Assembly: GCA_002529645.1 (NCBI GenBank)
Contig: NAEP01000023.1
Coordinates: 62,001-126,000 of the forward strand
Direction: 5' to 3'
DNA length: 64,000 nucleotides
From: Candidatus Lumbricidiphila eiseniae
GTDB taxonomy: Bacteria > Actinomycetota > Actinomycetes > Actinomycetales > Microbacteriaceae
In this document: positions 7,964-17,080 of the stretch, one piece after another
Position numbering within the stretch: position 1 is the first letter of the stretch
Layout of the letters: every line of letters begins with the position of its first letter
Notes under the pieces: generated by a model
The model's database searches: none
The model's input: only the letters and a program-made list of their open reading frames with translations
Told to the model about the DNA's origin: nothing
Position numbers and translations under genes: made by a program

Positions 7964-9417
7964 CCGTGCTTGTCTACGCAGTAGACCTCGGCACCACCAA
8001 TCTCAAGGTGGTGCTCTACGACGACCGGTTGCGTCGGCTAGCGATCGCTTCGGTTCCTGCCCTGTACACACGGCTTGGTGCTCGCGTGGAGTTTGACCCT
8101 GACAGCGTCTTTGAACGTGTGCTTGGTCTGATCGCACGGTGTGCGGCTGATGGCACCGCCCGTGCTTCGCAGGAAGCCGTTATTGTCATCACCGGACAGG
8201 CTGAGTCTCTCGTTCTTGCAGATGATAATGGCACAGCGATTCGACCGGGCATATCGTGGCTCGATGACCGGGCCACTGCGGAGACGGTGGAACTTGGTGA
8301 ACGGTTCGGTGCAGACGAGGCGTTCTCGATCACCGGTGAGCCATTTGCGTCATCTACGTGGCCCGCAGCGAAACTCCGGTGGCTTCGACGACATGAGCCG
8401 GAGACACTCGAGGCTGCGCGGTCGGTGCTGATGATCAAGGACTATCTCATTGGATGCTTCACGGGCACCGCCGTCGGTGAACTCACCACGCGCGGGTTCA
8501 CCTACCTGTGGGATGTGCAGGGTGGTGGTTACTGGACAGAAATGCTTGAACACTGCGGGGTAAGCGGCAAGCTACCCGAGGTGGTTCCTGCCGGAGTGGA
8601 TCTGGGACTGGTTGCCAGTGGCGTGGCAGAGCGACTTCCGAAAGCACAGGGTTATCGCATCAATGCGGGAGCGCTTGATCACTTCTGCGCCATGGTGGGA
8701 ACCGGCTCTTATGTCTCCGGAAAAGTCAGCGAATCAGCAGGAACGGTTCTCTCGCTGTCGATGCTTGCCCAGGACTGGGAGTTCGATCCGAACCGGAAGG
8801 TCTCATTCCATCCCGGGCTCCACGACGGTGAAATAATTCTGTTCAACGGCGCCGATAGCGGCGGATCCGCTCTGGAATGGTTTCGGATCCACGGGCTGGG
8901 GGCAATGCCGTATGCCGACCTCGAGGCCGAACTCGGGTCGCGGGAACACACGGAGCCACCGTTGTTTCTTCCCTATCTCACCGGGATCAATCCGCCAGAC
9001 TTTTTCCCGCACGCTAAAGGCGCATTTCTTGAGCTTGATCTCAGCCACGACCGTATCGATATGGCGTATGCGGTCGAGGAGGGGATCGGTCACCTTCTTC
9101 GTCGAAACCTCGACTACATCGCAGCCGGCGCGGTTCGCGAGGTTGTTTCAACCGGCGGTGGCGGCGCATCGCCGTTCTGGAACCAGCTTAAGGCAGACAT
9201 CTGTGGCGTGGACGTTCTTGTTCCCGAGGAACTCGAGGCTACCTGCAGGGGTGCTGCAGTTCTCGCCCTTGTCGCAGCGGGACAGCTGAACCACCTCGAG
9301 GATGCCACCCAATTGAATGCGCCAGCTTCGAAGCGTTACCGGCCTTCCGGGTCGAAAAAACGGCAGGAACGCTACGAGCGTTTTGAGAACTATCTGAACC
9401 GCCTCTTTCGAGGTTAA
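7960..9417 (+). CDS. FGGY-family carbohydrate kinase
   Basis: 485 residues, normal length for the FGGY family (xylulokinase, gluconokinase, erythritol kinase). The phosphate-1 motif DLGTTNLKVVLYD is at residues 9-21, the sugar-binding region with GISWLDDRA near 97, and the C-terminal ATPase-fold motif STGGGGASPFWNQ near 400. It phosphorylates a free sugar or polyol with ATP in the cytoplasm. Start overlaps the YjbQ stop by four bases, so translation is coupled. The downstream isomerase, TPI-like enzyme and SDR suggest a polyol or pentose route similar in logic to erythritol catabolism. Exact substrate not determined. Confidence 0.88.
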   Translation: MTVLVYAVDLGTTNLKVVLYDDRLRRLAIASVPALYTRLGARVEFDPDSVFERVLGLIARCAADGTARASQEAVIVITGQAESLVLADDNGTAIRPGISWLDDRATAETVELGERFGADEAFSITGEPFASSTWPAAKLRWLRRHEPETLEAARSVLMIKDYLIGCFTGTAVGELTTRGFTYLWDVQGGGYWTEMLEHCGVSGKLPEVVPAGVDLGLVASGVAERLPKAQGYRINAGALDHFCAMVGTGSYVSGKVSESAGTVLSLSMLAQDWEFDPNRKVSFHPGLHDGEIILFNGADSGGSALEWFRIHGLGAMPYADLEAELGSREHTEPPLFLPYLTGINPPDFFPHAKGAFLELDLSHDRIDMAYAVEEGIGHLLRRNLDYIAAGAVREVVSTGGGGASPFWNQLKADICGVDVLVPEELEATCRGAAVLALVAAGQLNHLEDATQLNAPASKRYRPSGSKKRQERYERFENYLNRLFRG

Positions 9418-9436
9418 ACGACACGGAGGACACACG

Positions 9437-10243
9437 ATGATGCTGTGCTGTTCGTCCCCTATGGTCCCGGGGACAACACTGACCGAGAAAGCTGAACGTC
9501 TCAGAGAGTGGGGCTACGAGGGAATTGCCCTTTTCCAACCGCGTGAGACGTGGGATGAGAAAACGCGAGAAGAGCTGTACTCTCTCGACGCTCGAACCGG
9601 CGTTCGTCCGGTGGAGTTTGTGCTGACAGACAAAACTTATGGTAACGCTATGTCCGCTGATCGCGAACTGCGACGTCGTTGTCGGGCGATGTACGGCGAG
9701 GCGGCAGCGGTCTGCGCTGAGATTGGAGCCGTCACCGAGATCGAGTTTGAGTATGGCCCCCGGGATCCGTTACCACTCTTCGAGCCGTTTCAGCAGCTCA
9801 GCCGACAGCAGCACGAGGCATTTGTCGAGTTCTACCGCGAGATGCTCGAGACCGTGGCCGGAAGCAACGGGCGCGTCCTATTGGAGCCCATCAACCGCTA
9901 CGAGAGTGGTTATCTAAATCAGATTTCCGATAACGTTCGAATCATTGAGGAGGTCGCACATCCCAACGCGGGGCTCCTACCTGACCTGTTTCACATGTCC
10001 ATTGAGGAAGCCGATCCGGCACAGTCTCTCCGTGATGCCGGTGACCACATCAAGCATGTACATCTCGGCGACAGTAACCGTCTTGTGCCAGGACACGGTC
10101 GTCTTGACTGGTCGGCGATCATCGAAGCTCTTCGCGCCGTGGGCTACAGCGGATACCTCAACCTCGAATGCTCGACCGAACACAACCCCACCCGAACCCT
10201 GCCGGAGGCCGCCCGGTTCCTCCGAGATCTCGTGAACGCGTGA
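9437..10243 (+). CDS. Sugar phosphate isomerase/epimerase (TIM barrel)
   Basis: 268 residues of the AP-endonuclease-2/xylose-isomerase-like TIM-barrel family. Four metal-binding regions are visible: LLEPINRYESGYLN (Glu near 155), LLPDLFHMS (Asp/His near 182), HVHLGDSNRLVPGHGRLDW (His/Asp) and the last strand NLECS (Glu). Such enzymes isomerise or epimerise ketoses or keto-acids with a divalent metal. ATG 9437 is preceded by GGAGGA; ATG 9440 is an alternative. Its stop overlaps the next start, so it belongs to the same operon. Likely acts on the product of the kinase. Confidence 0.85.
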   Translation: MMLCCSSPMVPGTTLTEKAERLREWGYEGIALFQPRETWDEKTREELYSLDARTGVRPVEFVLTDKTYGNAMSADRELRRRCRAMYGEAAAVCAEIGAVTEIEFEYGPRDPLPLFEPFQQLSRQQHEAFVEFYREMLETVAGSNGRVLLEPINRYESGYLNQISDNVRIIEEVAHPNAGLLPDLFHMSIEEADPAQSLRDAGDHIKHVHLGDSNRLVPGHGRLDWSAIIEALRAVGYSGYLNLECSTEHNPTRTLPEAARFLRDLVNA

Positions 10244-10959
10244 TCCCCGCACTCACGGCGCCGTTCTTCGAGATCGGTCCGAAGAATTTGCTCCGCCGTG
10301 CCGAACTTGAGCAACTCGCGCGTGTCGCCGGGCAGGCGAGCAGCACGTATGACATCGCAGTGGTTCTCACAGTCCCCGTCGCGATGGTGGCTCCCATCGC
10401 CGATCTCAGGACCGGCATCTACGTATTCGCACAGGACATGCAGGCGGAGACCATGGGCTCCTCGGTAGGGCGTACTATCGCGGAATCTCTTTTCGACGCG
10501 GGTGCCGCGGGGGTCATGTTGAATCACGATGGAAACCCGCTCAGGGACGACGAACTCGCACGTGCCGTTCACAGAGCTCAAGAGATGAACCTTCAGACCA
10601 TCGTGTGTGTGGGCACCGAGGACGCAGCCCTCCGGTATGTCGAGTTGGATCCGACCGCCGTTCTGCTCGAACCACCGAGCCTGATCGGGACAGCCGATGG
10701 CGGAGAGCGCGGGTGGATCCGATCCAGCAACTCGGCCATGCGTGCGGTCAACGCCCACGTGCTCCGAATGCACGCTGGTGGAGTGGCATCCCCGGTAATT
10801 GCACACGACATTATGGCGGCCGGCGCAGATGGCACCGGGTCTACCAGCGGCGTGCTTACCGCACGAGATCCTCTCGCGGCCGCGAGGTTTTTCATCGCGG
10901 CGGCACGTGCCGGATGGGATAAGGCGCAATCGCGCGCGGCAGCTTTGACCGACGACTGA
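10240..10959 (+). CDS. Triosephosphate-isomerase-like protein, archaeal-type
   Basis: 239 residues. It shows features of the short, archaeal-type triosephosphate isomerases: FFEIGPKN in the position of the N-terminal catalytic Lys region, GVMLNHDGNPL corresponding to the catalytic-His NHSE region, LLEPPSLIGTA corresponding to the catalytic-Glu EPPELIGTG region, and a phosphate-binding end GADGTGSTSGVLTARDP. GTG 10240 overlaps the previous stop (GTGA). In polyol operons TPI paralogues isomerise tetrose or triose phosphates, which would fit here. Function on glyceraldehyde-3-phosphate itself is not shown; the cell's main tpiA is presumably elsewhere. Confidence 0.7.
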   Translation: MIPALTAPFFEIGPKNLLRRAELEQLARVAGQASSTYDIAVVLTVPVAMVAPIADLRTGIYVFAQDMQAETMGSSVGRTIAESLFDAGAAGVMLNHDGNPLRDDELARAVHRAQEMNLQTIVCVGTEDAALRYVELDPTAVLLEPPSLIGTADGGERGWIRSSNSAMRAVNAHVLRMHAGGVASPVIAHDIMAAGADGTGSTSGVLTARDPLAAARFFIAAARAGWDKAQSRAAALTDD

Positions 10960-10982
10960 TAATCAACCAAGGAGTACCAGAC

Positions 10983-11750
10983 ATGAACACAAACCTCAGT
11001 GGCAAGACCGCCGTCATCACCGGAGGAGCGCGAGGTATCGGCAACGCCGTTGCCCGATCGCTCGCAGCAGAGGGAGCCGATATTGCGCTCCTCGATCTGC
11101 TGGAGGGCGTAGCGGAAGCTGCGCAGAGCATCGCGGAGGAGCACGGCGTGCGTGCGCTCGGCCAGCGCCTTGATGTCACGGATCAGGGGGCAACCGTGGC
11201 CGCTTTCGAGGTGATCGCCGAACGGCTCAGTGTTCCGCAGATTCTTCTCACCGCGGCCGGCATCGAGATCAACGGGGATTCGATCGACGTCACCGCGGCC
11301 CAGTGGCGGAAGGTTATCGATGTGAACTTGACGGGAACCTTCTTTTCGGTACAGGCGTTCGGACGCGGATTGCTCACGGCCAAACTGCCAGGAAGCGCGG
11401 TCCTTATCTCCTCAATGTCTGCAGAGATTGTGAATGTCCCGCAGTGGGCAGCCTCCTACAACTCATCCAAGGCCGCCGTCAGGCATCTTGCCACATCGTT
11501 GTCAGTCGAGTGGGCTCCGTCGGATATTCGAGTGAACTCCATCGCTCCCGGGTACGTCATGACCGAGCTCACTCGGCAGATCATTGAGCGTGAGCCCGAG
11601 CTGGAAGCAGACTGGGTTTCGCGAATTCCACAGGGTCGGATGGCCAGGCCAGAAGATCTCACCGGGCTCGTTATTTTCCTCGCTTCAGATGCATCCAGCT
11701 ACCTGACCGGCCAGCAGATCATCATCGACGGTGGGTACACGGCTGTCTGA
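10983..11750 (+). CDS. Short-chain dehydrogenase/reductase
   Basis: 255 residues, classical SDR. The nucleotide-binding TGGARGIG is at residues 14-21, the catalytic Ser is in LISSMSAE, and the YNSSK motif supplies Tyr and Lys. The C-terminal DASSYLTGQQIIIDGGYTAV is typical. It should oxidise or reduce a hydroxyl/keto group of a polyol or sugar with NAD(P). An AGGAG precedes ATG 10983. Last gene of the 7466-11750 operon, following the TPI-like gene by 23 bp. Substrate unknown; a sugar-alcohol dehydrogenase fits the context. Confidence 0.87.
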   Translation: MNTNLSGKTAVITGGARGIGNAVARSLAAEGADIALLDLLEGVAEAAQSIAEEHGVRALGQRLDVTDQGATVAAFEVIAERLSVPQILLTAAGIEINGDSIDVTAAQWRKVIDVNLTGTFFSVQAFGRGLLTAKLPGSAVLISSMSAEIVNVPQWAASYNSSKAAVRHLATSLSVEWAPSDIRVNSIAPGYVMTELTRQIIEREPELEADWVSRIPQGRMARPEDLTGLVIFLASDASSYLTGQQIIIDGGYTAV

Positions 11751-12425
11751 TCGGTCAGCGTCGCGCCAGCAGTGTTTGTGGTGGTGGTTGTGTGTGGATT
11801 TCGGGGAGTGACCAGCGGTCTGCGTCGGTGATCGCGAGTGTGTTTAGTGGTTGGCTTCCAGCGGGTCGTCGACCGTATCTAGATGGTGGGTGAGCAAGCG
11901 CTGCACTGTGTGGGGATGACCAGAAACCTTCGGCCCTCAGTCCGAGGCGTCCGGACTATCAAGGCACGACCGGATCTGAGAAATCTGATTCGGCAGATGG
12001 CCGACAGATTCATGTCCAGTTGCCGGTTTCGCTTGCCCGGAAGAATTGTGGCGCGCATGATGGGCTGATCGTACACGAAACCTCATTTTGCGGGTCTGCT
12101 GTTTCGTCACGATGAACGCACTGTTGGTGGAGTGTCTGCAGCAACTGAGTAGCCCAATATCTGAGTCAAAGGAGTCTCATGCACAAGGTTTGCCTATCGC
12201 ACAGGGCACGACGCACCCCGGTTACGGCTCTGGCTCCCTCGTTTTTCCTAGCTCATCGCTTCGGGAGCAACGCGTGTGCTTCAGCACGAGCAGCACGCTT
12301 TTATTTACTATCTGAATGGATGCTACTTTCCACCGTTCGGGCAATATGAGATGGCACTTTCGGTTCCACGGTCAAGATGAAACGGTGAAATCTCAAGATG
12401 CGAAAATAGAACGGATGTTGGAATC
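11751..12425. other. Intergenic region without a recognised gene
   Basis: 675 bp between the SDR gene and the ABC importer. Short open frames exist on both strands but none has a convincing start, codon bias or recognisable motif. It should hold the terminator of the upstream operon and the promoter of the importer; neither could be assigned. It may contain decayed coding sequence, but I cannot identify it. Confidence 0.5.
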
Positions 12426-13409
12426 GTGACGACTCCATCTCTTGGCCCCACAGGATCACCGCTTAAATCCCCTTATCTCTCTCCCGGGCCGGGCAGAGGA
12501 AGCGCATTGAGCATCCTCTGGCGGCGCGCGATCTCCACTAGCAGCGTGGCCTGGGCATGGGCTTTGCTTATCCCGAGCTTACTGCTCGTGCTCGGAATCA
12601 TTGTGTATCCGCTGGTGACGGGTGTGAACCTGAGTCTCCACAGGGTAATTCTGACACGACTAGACCTTGGCAGACCATTCGTCGGATTCGATAATTTCCT
12701 GCGAATGCTGAGCGACCCAGTAATGGGTTTCGCGTGGTTGAACACACTGTTTTATGCCGTTGTCGGAGTGGGATCACAGTTCGTGGTTGGACTGATTGCG
12801 GCCCTACTCCTCAATAGGAGTTCCACACGCATGTGGATACCACGAACGATTCTCATGCTACCGTGGTTTCTTCCTCCGATCGCAGCGGCATACATGTTTG
12901 CCTTTATGATTGACCCCCGGTATGGCATCATCACTCGGGTGCTCGGTGTCGTTGGAATTGACATTGGAGGACAGGGTGTTCTTGCCAATCCAACATGTGC
13001 GATCTGGGGTGCGCTCGCCGTCGAGCTTTGGCGGGGATACCCCTTCTTTGCCCTGTTCCTCCTTGCTGGACTTCAGGCAATTCCAACGGATCTAGGCGAG
13101 GCCGCAGCGATTGACGGCGCCAACCGCCGACAGTACTTCTGGCACGTCGTGTGGCCTCTGCTGCGTCCGATTGTCATCGTATCGACACTGCTCGACGGAA
13201 TCCGGCTAGCAACCTCTCCCGTGATGCTTCTTCTGCTGACAAACGGTGGTCCGGGAAATTCGACGCAAGTTGTCTCGCTCTACGCCTTCCAGCAGGCCTA
13301 TCAGCGGTTTGATTTTGGTTATGCCTCGGCGATTTCGGTAGCCCTCCTCGTTGCCATCACAGGGTTCGCAATGGTCTATGTCCGTATCAATTCGGGGAGG
13401 GGCAAGTGA
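12426..13409 (+). CDS. Sugar ABC transporter permease, MalF-type
   Basis: 327-residue inner-membrane subunit of a CUT1 carbohydrate importer. Six hydrophobic segments, the first being ALLIPSLLLVLGIIVYPLV; the cytoplasmic EAA loop EAAAIDGANRRQYFWHVVWP near residues 225-244 contacts the ATPase. GTG 12426 is the start. Overlaps the second permease by four bases (GTGA). No ATPase gene is in the cluster, as usual for actinobacterial CUT1 systems that share a MsiK-like ATPase. Works with the lipoprotein at 14401. Substrate unknown. Confidence 0.9.
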   Translation: MTTPSLGPTGSPLKSPYLSPGPGRGSALSILWRRAISTSSVAWAWALLIPSLLLVLGIIVYPLVTGVNLSLHRVILTRLDLGRPFVGFDNFLRMLSDPVMGFAWLNTLFYAVVGVGSQFVVGLIAALLLNRSSTRMWIPRTILMLPWFLPPIAAAYMFAFMIDPRYGIITRVLGVVGIDIGGQGVLANPTCAIWGALAVELWRGYPFFALFLLAGLQAIPTDLGEAAAIDGANRRQYFWHVVWPLLRPIVIVSTLLDGIRLATSPVMLLLLTNGGPGNSTQVVSLYAFQQAYQRFDFGYASAISVALLVAITGFAMVYVRINSGRGK

Positions 13410-14299
13410 CGCAGATGAGTTCTTCTTCTCGCACCGTGACCGTCAGCGACGCAGGAAAACGGCCACGTGTCGTCGGCCGTTCACGCTATCGGATTATGTC
13501 AAACATCGGTCTCGGAATTCTGATCTTTATTGCACTCTTTCCTGTGCTGTGGCTTGTGTATACATCGTTCCGTTCTGATGCTGATATCATCGGAAATCCA
13601 ACGTCACTGATACCCACAACTATTACGTTTGAGAATTACATTACCACCTGGAACGGCACCAATCACCCGAAGTTGCTATTGAACAGCCTCATCACCTCGA
13701 CAATAACTGTGGTGGTCAGTCTCACTCTTGCAACACTTGCAGCCTACAGTCTTTCGCGGGCAAAATTTCGGGGTAAAGGAATCGTGTACATTACCTACCT
13801 CGCTGTGCGGATTGTGCCGGGGGTGCTGCTGCTTTTTCCGCTCTATATACTCATCCAGCAGCTAGGGCTGTTAGACACCCATTTTGCGCTAGTCATCACC
13901 TACATAACCTTCACGCTGCCAGCGGCATTATGGTTCATGAAGGGGTTCTTCGACAGCATTCCCGTCGATTTGGAAAACGCAGCCAGAGTCGACGGATGCA
14001 GTCGAATGGGCGCTCTATTCCGGATCGTCATCCCGCTGGTCCGCCCTGGACTTGCGGCCAGTGCGGTGCTCATAGCTATCGAATCGTGGAACGATGTGCT
14101 CTTCGCACTGATGCTTACCTCGAGCGACGCGTCGCGCACCTGGCCTGTCGGACTCCGACTGTTGATCGGTGACTTTCAACTCCCGTGGGGTCAGCTGGCT
14201 GCAGCCACCGTCCTGAGTATCATCCCGGTGGTCATCGGATTCACCCTCGTGGGAAAAGCGATGGTTGCCGGCTTGACGGCTGGTGGGGTAAAAGACTGA
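13406..14299 (+). CDS. Sugar ABC transporter permease, MalG-type
   Basis: 297-residue second permease of the CUT1 importer. N-terminal tail of about 40 residues, six hydrophobic segments, and the EAA-type loop ENAARVDGCSRMGALFRIV near residues 191-210. The FRSDADIIGNP stretch after TM1 is typical of MalG-like proteins. GTG 13406 overlaps the upstream stop, so translation is coupled. Forms the membrane pore with the product of 12426-13409. Confidence 0.9.
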   Translation: MTQMSSSSRTVTVSDAGKRPRVVGRSRYRIMSNIGLGILIFIALFPVLWLVYTSFRSDADIIGNPTSLIPTTITFENYITTWNGTNHPKLLLNSLITSTITVVVSLTLATLAAYSLSRAKFRGKGIVYITYLAVRIVPGVLLLFPLYILIQQLGLLDTHFALVITYITFTLPAALWFMKGFFDSIPVDLENAARVDGCSRMGALFRIVIPLVRPGLAASAVLIAIESWNDVLFALMLTSSDASRTWPVGLRLLIGDFQLPWGQLAAATVLSIIPVVIGFTLVGKAMVAGLTAGGVKD

Positions 14300-14400
14300 T
14301 TCTTCACACTCTGTTTTCGCAGCACGGCTAGTTTCTACAGCACACATTTCACAGCTATCACCCGTTGTCTGAACAACCATCAAAACTAGAAGGAGAAATC

Positions 14401-15690
14401 ATGATCAACTTTGACCGCCGTCAATTCCTCGGGCTTGTGGGAGCTGGCACCGCAGGATTGATTCTGTCCGGGTGTGTGAGGAAACCCGCAAGCAGTGACG
14501 CTAGTGGGCCCACGATCAAGGCCGCCGATCCGGCGACCGCAAAAGGCACCGTCGAGTACTGGAATCACTTCACGGGTGCTGACGAGCGGCTTGGCTTCGA
14601 GGCGGTTACTTCGGGGTTTGCAAAAAAGTATCCCGGTGTGACACTGAGCAATCAATCGATCCCGCTCGCTGACTTCATGACGAAGTTTACTACTGCGGTA
14701 CAGGCAAAAACCACTCCTGACGCCCTGATGGTGATCGCAAATCGTGTCAATGAAATGGTCGGTATGAACGGGCTGATTGACTTGACTGCGGCCGTTAGTG
14801 CCTGGAGCGGTCACTCCGACATCGCCGACAAGCTAATCTCGCCATTTCAACGCAATGGAAAAACATACGCGATACCAGCAGCACTTTTTGTGGACTGGTT
14901 TTACTACCGCAAGGACTGGCTGGACGAGGCCGGTGTCACCACGCCTCCTGCCACCTGGCAGGAGTTCCGCGCGGTCGCCAAAGAGATCACAACTTCTAAG
15001 CGGTATGGGTTTGCGTTGCGCGGAGGATCGGGAGGCGGTGAACCCATATTGAAAATGATCCGCGCTTACAATGGACCCTTTGTTGACGGTGGCGGAGCTC
15101 CGACCCTGAAGGCTGACGCTGTTGCCGCTGCACTGGAAGAATATTCCGCACCCTACCTCATCGACAAGTCAGCACCGCCAAGTGCACCCGCTGACGGTTA
15201 TAACCAGATCTTCCAGTCGCTTTTTACCGGACAGGCTGGGATGCTCTGGCACCACACCGGTTCGCTCAAGTCAGTGTCAGCCGCTCTGCACCCCACTGTG
15301 CAGGTCATGACGGCGCCGTTGCCCTCACATCAGGGTAGCGAAATGGGTTGGGTTCAACCGCTGGGTAATGGTTTGGCGAGCACGGCGAACGCTGAGAATG
15401 CGCTCGCATGGTTGGAGTACTGGGGTTCTGCACAACCGCAGGTTGATATGTTCAAGGCGACAGGATATTTCCCGGCTTCTACGCCAGGTCAGACACTGGC
15501 TGGCTCAACCCCAATGTTGGATGCCGCCTTGACAACCGTGAAGAAGGGCATCACGCCCGAGTACTTCAATGGAATGTCGGCGTGGCAAGACAACACGGTG
15601 CTTGTTCAATACCAGTCACTCCTCGTCGGCAAGACCACCATCTCAGCGGCTGCCAACGTGATTGTCGCAGACTTCAAGAAGAACTTCTAA
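14401..15690 (+). CDS. Extracellular solute-binding lipoprotein, CUT1 family
   Basis: 429-residue substrate-binding protein of family 1. The N-terminus combines a twin-arginine motif (DRRQFLGL, Arg6-Arg7) with a lipobox ending LILSGC (Cys25), so it is likely exported folded through Tat and lipid-anchored outside the membrane. The mature part begins with VEYWNHFTGADE and contains GEPILKMIRAYNGPF typical of maltose-type binding proteins. AGAAGGAG precedes ATG 14401. The importer operon is 12426-15690. The ligand is probably an oligosaccharide that may feed the hydrolase or the kinase operon; this link is inferred from proximity only. Confidence 0.88.
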   Translation: MINFDRRQFLGLVGAGTAGLILSGCVRKPASSDASGPTIKAADPATAKGTVEYWNHFTGADERLGFEAVTSGFAKKYPGVTLSNQSIPLADFMTKFTTAVQAKTTPDALMVIANRVNEMVGMNGLIDLTAAVSAWSGHSDIADKLISPFQRNGKTYAIPAALFVDWFYYRKDWLDEAGVTTPPATWQEFRAVAKEITTSKRYGFALRGGSGGGEPILKMIRAYNGPFVDGGGAPTLKADAVAAALEEYSAPYLIDKSAPPSAPADGYNQIFQSLFTGQAGMLWHHTGSLKSVSAALHPTVQVMTAPLPSHQGSEMGWVQPLGNGLASTANAENALAWLEYWGSAQPQVDMFKATGYFPASTPGQTLAGSTPMLDAALTTVKKGITPEYFNGMSAWQDNTVLVQYQSLLVGKTTISAAANVIVADFKKNF

Positions 15691-15812
15691 CCAAACGGTG
15701 TGCTCACAGCGGGTGTGCCTCGAGTTTTGTCGTCTCGGGGCACCGAGCCCGGCGGCCACTTGCGGTGGTCTGTTCATGCGGCACCACGTGCCACCCCGGC
15801 ATTGAGGCTCCT

Positions 15813-15901
15813 CGGTTATTCTGCGGGCCGGGCGTCTTCAACACTGAAAGGTGCGGGCGACTCAACGGTGAGTTGGCTATTCTGCGGACGGGGCATCTTC
15901 A
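15813..15901. repeat. 28-nt repeat over an HTH gene's stop codon, 61-bp period
   Basis: Copies at 15813-15840 and 15874-15901 share TATTCTGCGG and GGGC(A/G)TCTTCA with 5 mismatches over 28 nt, 61 bp apart. The right copy contains the last codons and stop (complement of 15877-15879) of the minus-strand HTH gene; the left copy lies downstream of it. The ATTCTGCG...GGGCGTC pattern resembles copy 4 of the array at 913-1119. Confidence 0.55.
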
Positions 15902-16224
15902 GACCTGCGGACGTCCCGTCGTGCTGCGCGCAACAGCGGTGCGGGAAGCGACGAACCGATCTCCGCCTTGCCGTGCTCCTCAATGACGCGCCGAGCTGCC
16001 TTGTCGGCGACATCAATGGTGTCAACGCCGATGACCTCGCACACCGAGTAGTAGACAGAAAGAGGGATCTCCGTCTTTCCATTCAGCCACCGATTGAACG
16101 CGGCGGGGGAGTGGCCAAGGCGGATTGCGACCGCGAGCGCAGTGTATCCGCGCGTCGTGATTCGTCCCTTCAGTTCAAGGCCAATGAAGTTGGCAAAGGC
16201 ACGTGCTCGCATTTGTGTATCCAC
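15877..16224 (-). CDS. Small helix-turn-helix protein (phage-repressor-like)
   Basis: 115 residues. A helix-turn-helix is visible near residues 27-50 (YTALAVAIRLGHSPAAFNRWLNGKTE), followed by VCEVIGVDTIDVADKAARR, resembling XRE/Cro-type regulators. ATG 16224 is used. Divergent from a second HTH gene at 16347 with an inverted repeat between them, an arrangement like a phage or mobile-element immunity switch, although no phage genes are nearby. Its 3' end, including the stop, is part of a duplicated repeat. Function beyond DNA binding unknown. Confidence 0.65.
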   Translation of the reverse strand: MDTQMRARAFANFIGLELKGRITTRGYTALAVAIRLGHSPAAFNRWLNGKTEIPLSVYYSVCEVIGVDTIDVADKAARRVIEEHGKAEIGSSLPAPLLRAARRDVRRSEDAPSAE

Positions 16225-16234
16225 CCCGACACCT

Positions 16235-16263
16235 TAACACCGGCGCCACTGACCTCGGTGTTA
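16235..16263. promoter_or_regulatory. Operator-like inverted repeat between HTH genes
   Basis: TAACACCG (16235-16242) and CGGTGTTA (16256-16263) form a perfect 8-bp inverted repeat with a 13-bp centre, just upstream of the minus-strand HTH start. Spacing and position fit a dimeric repressor site. Confidence 0.5.
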
Positions 16264-16346
16264 GCTTGCACCACCCTCCCTGAGAGTGTGCCGACAGTTC
16301 ACCATGTTAGATCTAGATTGTCGAAATTGATATGTAAATTACTTAT

Positions 16347-16592
16347 ATGAACATGCACAACGCGAGGTGGACCTCGTTGGCGGTCGCTGACGTGCTCCAC
16401 TCGAGCGGGCGCACAATTCGGTCAGTAGCCGAGGAAACCGAGATCCCCTACTCGACTCTGAGGCGAAAGCTCGCGTCCGAATCGGCCTTTACCCTCAGCG
16501 AACTCTACCTGCTTGCCGGATGCCTCGGCGTCACCCCCTCCCGTTTTCTACGCCCGGATTCGCGTGCGCCTGTTGATGCTGGGGGGCGGTAG
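16347..16592 (+). CDS. Small helix-turn-helix protein
   Basis: 81 residues. A helix-turn-helix is visible in SGRTIRSVAEETEIPYSTLRRKLAS (about residues 17-42), followed by FTLSELYLLAGCLGVTPS, as in XRE-type regulators. The start region is AT-rich (an AATTACTTATATGAAC context), giving a plausible promoter right before the gene. It may antagonise the divergent HTH protein. The Tn552-like transposon is inserted about 175 bp downstream. Confidence 0.65.
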   Translation: MNMHNARWTSLAVADVLHSSGRTIRSVAEETEIPYSTLRRKLASESAFTLSELYLLAGCLGVTPSRFLRPDSRAPVDAGGR

Positions 16593-16767
16593 CGATTGGG
16601 TGGGAGCAGCCGCCCCTGCGGCCATCCCGGAGAACGGCCACAACCGGCAACACGAGCGAACTTGCCGCACACGTCTACGGCGTGCTGCGGCCACCCTGTT
16701 ACTGGAGACCGGGGCAACCCCGCCGCGCAAGCGTAGGCGCGCATCCAGTAACCCACAAGCCACCAGC

Positions 16768-16821
16768 TGTGGAGTTTGGCGTTCGGTGGCGGTGTTCTGT
16801 GATCGCTTGGTGTCGTTAGTT
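16768..16821. repeat. Left terminal inverted repeat
   Basis: 54 bp, 47 matches to the reverse complement of 20917-20970. Contains two fully conserved blocks (TGTGGAGTTT and TGTGATCGCT) and the conserved end TGTCGTTAGTT, likely transposase-binding subsites. Confidence 0.9.
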
Positions 16822-17080
16822 ATACAACGCGTCGCGTGCTCTCGACTCCAGCTTGTCCTTGTCGTTGTGCACGTACTCATCACACGTGTACTGGTGCGCG
16901 TCGTTGTTCGGCTCCGACCAACGGTCACGGGTGTCGGACGATCGACCGGTACCGAGTCGCCAGTCCCACCGCGGCGAAATGGGATCAATCGTCTGGACCC
17001 CGCCTATTTTAGGAACAAAAATAGTGGAGTGGAGTAGCTTGGTCTACATCCCATCCATCACAGAAACGGAATAAGCCTGA

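Noticed and set aside
11883-12076. Small genes in the 11751-12425 gap
   Set aside because: Frames of about 60 codons on both strands without ribosome-binding sites or recognisable motifs.
16618-16696. TGCGGCCA(T/C)CC repeat left of the transposon
   Set aside because: Only 11 nt and 68-bp spacing; too short to separate from chance in GC-rich DNA.
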